From assembly GCA_028274925.1 (NCBI GenBank), contig JAQCNR010000405.1, positions 1-5,865 on the forward strand: a stretch of DNA of 5,865 bases, read 5' to 3'. A model generated the notes under the pieces. That model did no database searches. It had not been told where the DNA came from and saw only the letters and a list, made by a program, of their open reading frames with translations. A program made the position numbers and the translations under genes. Below, piece after piece: positions 1 through 5,389 of the stretch (positions are counted from its first letter, which is position 1; the number at the start of each line of letters is the position of its first letter). Origin of the DNA: Halovenus sp. (GTDB taxonomy: Archaea > Halobacteriota > Halobacteria > Halobacteriales > Haloarculaceae).

Positions 1-263
1 TCGGCGGGTTGTGCAGAGAGGGTCTCGACGAACTGCTCTGAGTGAGTCATCCCGTTGATCATGTCCGTCACGTCGACAGTCAACCCTTCGTCGGAGGTGT
101 TCAGCTCGGGATGGCGTTCCTTGAGTTCTTCAGAGTAGGTAATGGTCCACGACGGGCCCCCGACAACCTCGATTGCGGTGTCGAGTTCGCCGACCGCAAT
201 CGGGCCATCCGGACTTCCAACGTAGATGGTGCCGTCCTCAATGGACGTCTCGTATCTGCTCAT
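1..263 (-). CDS. Hypothetical haloarchaeal protein, N-terminal 87 residues (3' end outside window)
   Basis: Reading leftward from an ATG at 263-261, the frame stays open to the window edge, so only the first 87 residues are visible. The protein begins MSRYETSIEDGTIYVG and is acidic, with no cysteine, no hydrophobic segment and no signal peptide, so it should be a cytoplasmic haloarchaeal protein. The first 45 residues alternate short hydrophobic and polar runs, which suggests a small beta-rich fold; the visible end looks helical. I do not recognise the family. The frame is open upstream back to a stop at 305-303, but no ATG or GTG lies between, so the ATG at 263 is the best start. It sits 51 bases after the glycosylase stop on the same strand, with no clear TATA box between, so the two may be co-transcribed. 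Confidence 0.75.
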   Translation of the reverse strand, partial: MSRYETSIEDGTIYVGSPDGPIAVGELDTAIEVVGGPSWTITYSEELKERHPELNTSDEGLTVDVTDMINGMTHSEQFVETLSAQPA

Positions 264-314
264 GCTCGTCGTGCCAACGCCCCCTCTTTCTCGCCGCTGG
301 GTATCAAGGTTTGG

Positions 315-890
315 TCATCCCTCGTAGGCCCGCCAGAGATACAGCGACGCGTACGAGCGATAGGGTGCCCACTCGTCAGCACGCTCGCGCATCTCAGCAC
401 GGGTCAGCTCTTCCTCGAAGACGTGTTCCATCCCGCGGCGAATCCCAAGGTCCTCGACAGGAAACACGTCGGGCCGACCGAGCGCGAACAGCAAAAACAT
501 CTTGCCAGTCCACGGACCCACGCCACGGATTGCAGTGAGTTCGTCCATGACTGCCTCGTCGGTCATTCCCTCGAAATACGCGTGGTCGTAGCCCTCGCGC
601 TGATATGTCTCGGCGACGCCACGGACGTACTCGGTTTTCGCCTCGGAGAGGCCAGCGTCACGGAGCGTTTCGGGGTCGGCGTCGAGAACCCCCTCGGGCG
701 TGATGTCGACTGCGTCGAACAGGCGCTCGCGGATTGCTGCGGCGGCGTCGGTCGACACCTGCTGGCGCAGCAGCGAGACAACGAGGCGCTCGAAGGTGTC
801 CTCGGCAGCGTCCAGCGATAGCGGGCCGTGTTCCTCGATGTATGGCCGCAGCGTCTTGTCCGCACGAAGGTGGGCAATCGCCTCGTCCAT
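315..890 (-). CDS. alkA: DNA-3-methyladenine glycosylase II (AlkA-like, HhH-GPD family)
   Basis: This 191-residue protein should remove alkylated purines such as 3-methyladenine from DNA by cutting the N-glycosidic bond, the first step of base excision repair. It has the HhH-GPD layout: an N-terminal helical part with LLRQQVS at about 40-46, a helix-hairpin-helix motif at about 118-129 (LTAIRGVGPWTG), and the catalytic aspartate D147 in FPVEDLGIRRG, which matches D238 of E. coli AlkA. The four-cysteine iron-sulfur cluster of the EndoIII/MutY branch is absent, supporting AlkA over Nth. At 191 residues it is shorter than E. coli AlkA (282) and lacks that protein's N-terminal beta domain, as do other short archaeal and bacterial forms. 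The start is the ATG at 890-888. A weak TATA-like TGAAATC lies near 920-914 on this strand, suiting a leaderless transcript. It diverges from pelA. The exact damage substrate is inferred. Confidence 0.9.
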   Translation of the reverse strand: MDEAIAHLRADKTLRPYIEEHGPLSLDAAEDTFERLVVSLLRQQVSTDAAAAIRERLFDAVDITPEGVLDADPETLRDAGLSEAKTEYVRGVAETYQREGYDHAYFEGMTDEAVMDELTAIRGVGPWTGKMFLLFALGRPDVFPVEDLGIRRGMEHVFEEELTRAEMRERADEWAPYRSYASLYLWRAYEG

Positions 891-951
891 TGCCAGAGTG
901 AAGGCGTGGCTCCGATTTCAACACCACGACTCGACGGCACAATCACCAGCC

Positions 952-958
952 ACTTATC
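952..958 (+). promoter_or_regulatory. Probable TATA box of pelA (leaderless promoter)
   Basis: The sequence ACTTATC is centred about 25-26 bases before the pelA ATG at 981. This is the spacing at which haloarchaeal TATA boxes place transcription start at or next to the start codon, giving a leaderless mRNA. No Shine-Dalgarno sequence lies ahead of the ATG, which agrees. The call rests on spacing and a partial consensus match only. Confidence 0.5.
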
Positions 959-980
959 GGACGCCGACCCAAGGTCGACC

Positions 981-1499
981 ATGCGCATTGCCGACTCCGA
1001 GCAGGTCGAGGGCGGGCTGGAGCGGCTGACACTCGTCCCCGAGAGCCTCGACGACCTCTGGCATCTCTCTCACGTCATCGAACCGGGTGACACCGTCTCC
1101 GGCGATACCACCCGCCGGATTCAGCGAAACGACGACCAACTGCGGGACAAAGGCGGCGAGCGCGAGCATATCTGGGCAGCCATCACCGTCGAAACTGTCG
1201 AGTTCGCTCGCTTCGCCAACCGCCTGCGGGTCGGCGGGGAAATTGTCGACTGCTCGCGAGAGGACCAACTCGGCCACCACCACACACTCAACGTCGAGGA
1301 GCACACGGAACTCGACGTGACCAAGCGCTGGAAACCTGACCAGCGCGACCGGATCGAAGAAGCTGTCGAGGCAACAGACAACCCCGACATCGCCATCGCC
1401 ACCGTGGAAGAGGGACAGGCCCACGTCCACACGGTGGCCCAGTACGGCGCCGAAGAGGTTGCCTCCATCACCGCAACGACGGGCAAAGGCGAGTACTAA
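981..1499 (+). CDS. pelA: N-terminal PelA fragment as terminated by the first TAA
   Basis: If the first TAA is obeyed, this part makes a 172-residue protein that holds the whole Sm-like N-terminal domain, which reads the empty A site in Pelota, and only the first strands of the central domain. It ends after TTGKGEY, just where the loop equivalent to the GGQ loop of eRF1 would start. Without the C-terminal domain it could not contact ABCE1 in the known way, so normal rescue activity is unlikely. The start is the ATG at 981: the frame stays open upstream to 828, but that stretch overlaps the beginning of alkA and does not resemble Pelota, and a TATA box sits 26 bases before 981. Confidence 0.55.
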   Translation: MRIADSEQVEGGLERLTLVPESLDDLWHLSHVIEPGDTVSGDTTRRIQRNDDQLRDKGGEREHIWAAITVETVEFARFANRLRVGGEIVDCSREDQLGHHHTLNVEEHTELDVTKRWKPDQRDRIEEAVEATDNPDIAIATVEEGQAHVHTVAQYGAEEVASITATTGKGEY

Positions 1500-1631
1500 C
1501 AACCCCGTTCGGAGCTGTTTTCCTAACTAACCGACCTCCTCGAACGGCAGGATGTCGAGGCAATCATCCTCGCTGGCCCCGGGTTTACGAAACAGGACGC
1601 GCTGGCGTACATCGAAGAGAACACCCAAGAG

Positions 1632-2048
1632 TTGACCGACCGCATCACGACTGTCGACACGTCGAGTGTCGGCGACCGGGGCGTTCACGAGGTGCTGAAA
1701 CGCGGTGCCGTCGAGGACGTGCAAAAAGAGACGCGGATTGCTGAAGAGTCAGAGTACATCGACGAGTTGATGGACCGAATCGCCGATGGCACGAAGGCGG
1801 CGTACGGGCCAGACGCAGTGGCACAGGCCGCGGATTTTGGCGCAATCGAGCAGTTGCTCGTTGTCGACAGCGACCTGCGCGAACAGCGGGCTGGTGAGGG
1901 CGACTGGGAAATCGATGTGGACCACGTCATCGAGACAACCGAGCAGAAAGGTGGCGATGTCACAGTCTTTTCGAGTGAGTTCGACCCCGGCCAGCAGCTG
2001 AAGAATCTCGGAGGCATCGCGGCGTTGCTCCGATACCGGCTGGAGTAA
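1632..2048 (+). CDS. pelA: C-terminal PelA remnant, openable only from a weak internal start
   Basis: After the second TAA the Pelota frame continues unbroken to 2048 and carries the end of the central domain and all of the C-terminal eRF1_3 domain. It has no good start of its own. The first in-frame candidate is TTG at 1632, then GTG at 1692 and ATG at 1770, and none has a clear Shine-Dalgarno or TATA element. The sequence before 1632 (from codon 183) is also clearly Pelota, so a TTG start would cut into the central domain. I read this as the distal part of the interrupted gene and not a separate gene, although an automatic caller may list it as one. Confidence 0.35.
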   Translation: MTDRITTVDTSSVGDRGVHEVLKRGAVEDVQKETRIAEESEYIDELMDRIADGTKAAYGPDAVAQAADFGAIEQLLVVDSDLREQRAGEGDWEIDVDHVIETTEQKGGDVTVFSSEFDPGQQLKNLGGIAALLRYRLE

Positions 2049-2052
2049 TCAC

Positions 2053-2081
2053 ATGGTGAAATATCGTCGAAACCATTTTTT
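2053..2081 (+). terminator. Possible terminator after pelA
   Basis: Five bases after the pelA stop, ATGGT (2053-2057) and ACCAT (2072-2076) can pair across a 14-base loop, followed at once by a T run (2076-2081). The stem is short, but T tracts are the main termination signal in archaea, and the position between two same-strand genes fits. Confidence 0.4.
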
Positions 2082-2095
2082 GTGTACACCGCGAG

Positions 2096-2103
2096 TTCAA
2101 ATC
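2096..2103 (+). promoter_or_regulatory. Weak TATA-like element ahead of the histidine kinase gene
   Basis: TTCAAATC lies about 27 bases before the ATG at 2127, the right spacing for a leaderless haloarchaeal promoter, but the match to the TATA consensus is poor. An AGGAG at 2104-2108 is too far (18 bases) from the ATG to be a normal ribosome binding site. Confidence 0.25.
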
Positions 2104-2126
2104 AGGAGTGGGATACCTAAGCGATA

Positions 2127-3368
2127 ATGGCGTCTGACCAACAATCTGACGACCAGTCGGCACGAGAGAGAACGGTCAAGACAGCCGGCAGAATCGTCAA
2201 GTACAGCCGGGAGATCTACCATCTCGAATCGGTCGAGGAGGTCGCTAACATGACACTGGAGGCAGCGCCGCATTTCATCGACGGCCATCCCTCACCGACT
2301 GTCGTGGAGATTCGTCACGACAACGACCTCCGGGTACTTGGGAGTATGCGCTCGGGAGTGGCTATCGGGGACGACCCCGGCGAACTCGCTCGGACTGCCT
2401 ACGAATCGAACACCGTTACTATCTGCGCCGAACCGGGCGTCGAAATTGCCTACGACGAGAACGTGAGTATCGTCGACCCGGCAGAGTACGGACTCGACCA
2501 CAGCGGCGTCACAATCGCGGCACCGACGGTGTACTCCGACGAAGTCGGCGATTCGGGTGCAATCCTGCTGTTGCACTGGAGTGGGCTGGACCGAGTCGAG
2601 GAGTTTCACGTCCGACCGGTGGATTACCTCGCCGAACACGTCGCGACAGCAATCGTCAACATCCGGTCGCGTGAGCGACTCGAACGCGCCCGCAACGACC
2701 TGGCGAAGCGCAAGGAGATGGTCGAAGTCTACGACCGGCTACTGCGCCACGACTTGGGCAACGACCTGCAGGTTATCACCGGCTTTTCCGACGCCGTCGT
2801 CTCGATGGTCGACGAGGAGGACCAGGCGGGTGAATACGCCGAGAAGATTCATCGGACGGCCCGCAGCGCCGCCGAACTCATCGACAACGTCGGCGATACC
2901 GTCACGATGCTCAAAGAGGAGGAAGGCCAGCCCGAGGCCCGTGACATCGAGCCAATTCTCACCGAGGTTGTCGAGAACGTCGACACGAAATTCGAGGCCC
3001 TCACCGTGGAGTACGACCCCGCGGCCTTCGAGTACGAGGTCTACACTGGCGACCTGATCGACTCAGTTCTGACGAACATCCTCTCGAACGCTGCCGTCCA
3101 TAACGAGGGGGCGGTGTCAGTCCGACTGTTCGCAGAAGAGCCAGCGCCCGGAAGGGTCGTTATCGGGATGGCCGACGACGGGAAAGGAATCGCCGAAGCG
3201 ATTCGCGACGAGATTTTCGAGATGGGACAGAAGGGGCCCGACAGCGACGGAACCGGATTCGGTCTCGGCCTTGCTCGCACGTTGGTCGAGTCCTACGGCG
3301 GAGAGATCACGGTCGAAGACAGCGAGTACGGCGGGGCCGAGTTCAAGATCACACTCGAACGGGCTTAA
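2127..3368 (+). CDS. Soluble sensor histidine kinase (GAF-like sensor, HisKA, HATPase_c)
   Basis: This 413-residue protein should sense a signal through its N-terminal half and autophosphorylate on a histidine. Residues 1-20 are polar. About 22-178 form a GAF-like sensor domain. About 178-204 form a charged helical linker (RSRERLERARNDLAKRKEM). The H-box is RLLRHDLGNDLQ with the phosphoacceptor H208. The ATPase domain at about 300-412 has the N-box (NILSNAAVHN, N317 and N321), G1 (DDGKGI, 350-355), F-box (IFEMGQKG, F364) and G2 (GTGFGLGLA, 375-383), all intact. There is no transmembrane segment or signal peptide, so it is cytoplasmic, and no receiver domain. No response regulator gene is in the window, so its partner is unknown; it may phosphorylate a stand-alone receiver protein elsewhere. 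The start is the ATG at 2127. Its stop overlaps the stop of the convergent zinc-ribbon gene. The ligand cannot be told from sequence. Confidence 0.9.
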   Translation: MASDQQSDDQSARERTVKTAGRIVKYSREIYHLESVEEVANMTLEAAPHFIDGHPSPTVVEIRHDNDLRVLGSMRSGVAIGDDPGELARTAYESNTVTICAEPGVEIAYDENVSIVDPAEYGLDHSGVTIAAPTVYSDEVGDSGAILLLHWSGLDRVEEFHVRPVDYLAEHVATAIVNIRSRERLERARNDLAKRKEMVEVYDRLLRHDLGNDLQVITGFSDAVVSMVDEEDQAGEYAEKIHRTARSAAELIDNVGDTVTMLKEEEGQPEARDIEPILTEVVENVDTKFEALTVEYDPAAFEYEVYTGDLIDSVLTNILSNAAVHNEGAVSVRLFAEEPAPGRVVIGMADDGKGIAEAIRDEIFEMGQKGPDSDGTGFGLGLARTLVESYGGEITVEDSEYGGAEFKITLERA

Positions 3369-3574
3369 TCGCCGAGTTGCTCGACATCGGCTTCGGTCAC
3401 GTCTTGGTCATCAGGCAGGGCATCCATGCAGTCATAACAGAGGAAATGCTCAGTGCCGTCGGTGAGTTCGATTGTCATTCCCTCTGTGGGCGTGGTTTCG
3501 AGCGTCCAGATGTTCGCGATACCGCCCCCGATTTTGAGTGGTTGCCCACACCCGTCACACGGTTCTTTCGCCAT
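3365..3574 (-). CDS. Small four-cysteine zinc-ribbon protein, haloarchaeal
   Basis: The 69-residue protein begins MAKEPCDGCGQPLKIGGG. It carries two CxxC knuckles, C6/C9 (CDGC) and C46/C49 (CYDC), about 37 residues apart, which most likely bind one zinc ion. Between them is a beta-rich stretch (IANIWTLETTPT, TIELTDGTEHF), and the tail is acidic. This is one of the many conserved small zinc-finger proteins of halophilic archaea; I know no function for this family and infer none. The frame extends upstream to 3643, but those 23 extra residues are arginine-rich (MRRRRRSVRPPRK), unlike a haloarchaeal protein, and only read the GC-rich intergenic palindrome, so the ATG at 3574-3572 is chosen. A weak TATA-like CCTTAG lies about 27 bases upstream on this strand. 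The gene is divergent from the acyl-CoA synthetase and convergent with the kinase. Confidence 0.82.
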   Translation of the reverse strand: MAKEPCDGCGQPLKIGGGIANIWTLETTPTEGMTIELTDGTEHFLCYDCMDALPDDQDVTEADVEQLGD

Positions 3575-3611
3575 ACCAGCCGTTAGGACAGGGCCGGCTA
3601 AGGTCTTTCGT

Positions 3612-3634
3612 GGCGGCCGGACCGACCGCCGGCG
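3612..3634. repeat. GC-rich overlapping palindromes upstream of the acyl-CoA synthetase promoter
   Basis: Bases 3612-3630 form a 19-base inverted repeat centred on A3621, with arms GGCGG and CCGCC and inner CGG/CCG, broken by one mismatched pair (C3617/A3625). It overlaps a perfect 8-base palindrome, CGCCGGCG, at 3627-3634. It lies 11 bases before the TATA box of the synthetase gene, in the 106-base gap shared with the divergent zinc-ribbon gene. It could be an operator or the effect of GC-rich composition. Confidence 0.4.
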
Positions 3635-3644
3635 GCGCCTCAAG

Positions 3645-3651
3645 TTTTATA
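3645..3651 (+). promoter_or_regulatory. TATA box of the acyl-CoA synthetase gene
   Basis: TTTTATA is the clearest archaeal TATA box in the window. Transcription would begin about 26-27 bases downstream, near 3674. That is before the ATG at 3681 but after the in-frame ATG at 3666, so it decides the start at 3681 and predicts a leader of only a few bases. Confidence 0.7.
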
Positions 3652-3680
3652 CCACATTGCTCGGTATGTGTGGGCAGACG

Positions 3681-5330
3681 ATGGAATACCACAAGGGAGA
3701 ACGACTCGAGCATATGGGGATGGTGCCACGGATGGCAGCGGATCGGTACAGCGACAAGACGGCGCTCACGTTCATGGGCCAGGAGACGACCTTCGAGGAA
3801 CTCGAAGAAGACTCGAATAAGTTTGCGAACGTGCTGGTCGACCACGGTGTCGAACCGGGAGACAGGGTCGGCCTGTTCATCCCGAACACACCACGGTTCC
3901 CGATCAGTTACTTCGCGACAATCAAAGCCGGTGGGGTCGCCACACCACTAAACCTGCGGATGGACCCTGAAACACTGACCTACGTCGTCGAGGACGCCGG
4001 TATCGACGTCCTCGTTGGCTCACCGTACGTCGCCGAGGAAGTCCAGAAACTCGCCGAGGCTGCGGACGTCGAGACGCTGATTATGCCGGGGATGAGCGAC
4101 GAAGAGAAGGGGATTGTCAACTACTCACACGCGATGGAGGACGCCGACGAGGAGTTCGATATTGTCGACCGCGACATTGGCGATATCGCCGCCCAACCGT
4201 ACACCAGCGGGACCACGGGACGGCCGAAGGGCGTAATGCTCTCACACCGGAATCTGCTGTCGACACAGGAGAGCTACGGGAAGAGTGGACTGGGAATCGA
4301 CCCCGACGATACACTCGTGCTCGTCTTGCCGATGTTCCACATCTACGCGCTAAATGCGCTGATGAGCACGTTCGTGATGACAGGGGCGGAACTCAATCTC
4401 CAACCACAGCCCGAACCCGAGGCACTGCTGTCGGCTATCGACGCCAACGACGCGACGACGTTCGCTGGCGTCCCAGCGCTGTACACGCAGATGTTCCGCA
4501 TCTACCGCGAGAATCCCGATGATTACGACCTCTCCTCGCTGGATTACGTCGTCTGTGCGGCCGCGCCGTTGCCGGAAGACACCCGCCAGACCATTCAGCG
4601 CAAGTGGGATGTCCCGATGGTCGAAGGCTGGGGGATGACCGAAACCTCGCCGGCGGGGTCAGTCGAGCCCGTCAAAGGTGTCCGGAAGGAGGCAGGCTGT
4701 GTCGGGCCGTCGCTGCCCGGCGTCGACCTGAAAATTGTCGACCCTGACAGCCGCGAGACGATTGTAGAGGAAGACGACGTGAATCCCGTCGCGAACGAGG
4801 ATATCGACTTCGACGACGAAGAAGCGACTACGGGCGAACTCGCCATCCGCGGCCCGCAGGTCTTCGAGGGCTACTACAACAAGCCCGAGAAGACCGCCGC
4901 AGTGAAAGACGACGAGGGCTGGTTCTACACCGAAGACGTTGCCCGAATCGACGAGGACGGCTACATCTGGATTGTGGACCGGGCCGACGACATGATCATC
5001 GCCGGCGGGGAGAACATCTACCCCGCAGAGGTCGAATCAGCGCTGTACGAACGCCCAGACGTGGCGGAGGCCGGCGTTGCTGGCGCGCCCCACGAAGTCA
5101 AAGGGCAGGCTCCGGTGGCTTTCGTCGTCCTCGAAGAGGGTGCAGACGTGACCGAGGAAGAACTGCGGAAGTTTACGCTAGACCATCTCGCCACGTATGC
5201 GCACCCACGACGGATTTTCTTCGTCGACGAACTGCCACGGAGCGCGACTGAGAAGGTCCAGCGGTACGCACTCGAAGAGATGGCCGAAGAAATGCTCGAC
5301 GAACCGCTGAAATCGTCGGACTCGCTGTAA
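3681..5330 (+). CDS. AMP-forming acyl-CoA synthetase (fatty-acid-CoA ligase type)
   Basis: This 549-residue enzyme belongs to the ANL superfamily. It should activate a carboxylic acid with ATP to an acyl-adenylate, then transfer it to CoA, feeding beta-oxidation or related acyl-CoA metabolism. Motifs appear in order: P-loop YTSGTTGRPKG (174-184), FHIYALNAL (219-227), AAAPLP at about 293-298, GWGMTET (316-322), WFYTED (414-419), hinge region VDRADDMIIAGGENIYP (432-448) and C-terminal PRSATEKVQR (519-528) with the catalytic lysine K525. The length is normal for medium/long-chain acyl-CoA ligases. The start at 3681 (MEYHKGERLEHMGMVPRMA) is set by the TATA box at 3645-3651; the frame is open far upstream, but that part is antisense to the zinc-ribbon gene. 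Two oddities are an acidic insertion at about 360-382 and Glu in place of the usual Gly before K525. There is no signal peptide, so it is cytoplasmic. Chain length cannot be told from sequence. Confidence 0.92.
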   Translation: MEYHKGERLEHMGMVPRMAADRYSDKTALTFMGQETTFEELEEDSNKFANVLVDHGVEPGDRVGLFIPNTPRFPISYFATIKAGGVATPLNLRMDPETLTYVVEDAGIDVLVGSPYVAEEVQKLAEAADVETLIMPGMSDEEKGIVNYSHAMEDADEEFDIVDRDIGDIAAQPYTSGTTGRPKGVMLSHRNLLSTQESYGKSGLGIDPDDTLVLVLPMFHIYALNALMSTFVMTGAELNLQPQPEPEALLSAIDANDATTFAGVPALYTQMFRIYRENPDDYDLSSLDYVVCAAAPLPEDTRQTIQRKWDVPMVEGWGMTETSPAGSVEPVKGVRKEAGCVGPSLPGVDLKIVDPDSRETIVEEDDVNPVANEDIDFDDEEATTGELAIRGPQVFEGYYNKPEKTAAVKDDEGWFYTEDVARIDEDGYIWIVDRADDMIIAGGENIYPAEVESALYERPDVAEAGVAGAPHEVKGQAPVAFVVLEEGADVTEEELRKFTLDHLATYAHPRRIFFVDELPRSATEKVQRYALEEMAEEMLDEPLKSSDSL

Positions 5331-5344
5331 CAGAGACTACTCTG
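5331..5344 (+). terminator. Small hairpin right after the acyl-CoA synthetase stop
   Basis: CAGAG (5331-5335) and CTCTG (5340-5344) form a 5-base-pair stem with the 4-base loop ACTA, starting directly after the TAA. No T run follows, so it is a weak candidate for 3'-end formation or mRNA stability. Confidence 0.3.
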
Positions 5345-5358
5345 AATCGGGGCTGAAC

Positions 5359-5382
5359 CCAGCGAATATCTTGCTCCGCTGG
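5359..5382. terminator. Hairpin between convergent genes
   Basis: CCAGCG (5359-5364) and CGCTGG (5377-5382) form a perfect 6-base-pair stem around a 12-base AT-rich loop. It sits in the 59-base gap between the convergent synthetase and the right-edge gene, where a two-way termination signal is expected. It lacks a clear T run. Confidence 0.3.
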
Positions 5383-5389
5383 CTCGTGT

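Larger units (their letters stand above)
981..2048 (+). pseudogene. pelA: aPelota (Dom34/PelA) ribosome-rescue factor gene with two in-frame TAA codons
   Basis: Archaeal Pelota is an aRF1 paralogue that enters stalled ribosomes and, with ABCE1, splits them. The reading frame from ATG 981 to TAA 2046-2048 has 356 codons, the normal archaeal Pelota length, with no net insertion or deletion. The N-terminal Sm-like domain covers about 1-130, the central domain about 133-250 and the C-terminal eRF1_3 domain about 255-355. Typical stretches are VEGGLERLTLVPESLDDLW near the start, EEGQAHVHTVAQYG in the central domain, LAGPGFTKQDAL at about 197-208, VGDRGVHEVLKRGAV, and SSEFDPGQQLKNLGG near the end. 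Codons 173 (1497-1499) and 182 (1524-1526) are TAA. Between and after them the same frame still reads as Pelota (QPRSELFS, then LTDLLERQDVEAI). There is no GGQ motif, as expected for Pelota. The interruption is certain in this sequence; whether it is decay, sequencing error or recoding is not. Confidence 0.85.

Noticed and set aside
42..821. 259-codon open frame on the plus strand
   Set aside because: It is antisense to alkA and the left-edge gene, and its product is not acidic like haloarchaeal proteins. Long antisense frames are common in GC-rich coding DNA.
828..980. Upstream extension of the pelA frame to an ATG at 828
   Set aside because: It overlaps the start of alkA on the other strand, does not resemble Pelota, and the TATA box at 952-958 places the start at 981.
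1497..1499. Pyrrolysine or selenocysteine recoding at the pelA stops
   Set aside because: Those use UAG and UGA; both codons here are UAA.
954..1502. 182-codon open frame on the minus strand
   Set aside because: It is a shadow of pelA, low in acidic residues for this organism, and matches no family I know.
1497..1526. A small mobile element or intein inserted in pelA
   Set aside because: The interrupted gene is not longer than the family norm, the bases between the stops still read as Pelota, and there are no flanking repeats.
2104..2108. AGGAG as ribosome binding site of the histidine kinase
   Set aside because: It ends 18 bases before the ATG, beyond the usual 5-10 base spacing.
3575..3643. 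Upstream extension of the zinc-ribbon protein by 23 residues
   Set aside because: The added part is arginine-rich and only translates the GC-rich palindrome region, while MAKEPCDGCG is a natural start.
3453..3680. N-terminal extension of the acyl-CoA synthetase
   Set aside because: It is antisense to the zinc-ribbon gene and lies before the predicted transcription start near 3674; family proteins begin near MEYHKG.
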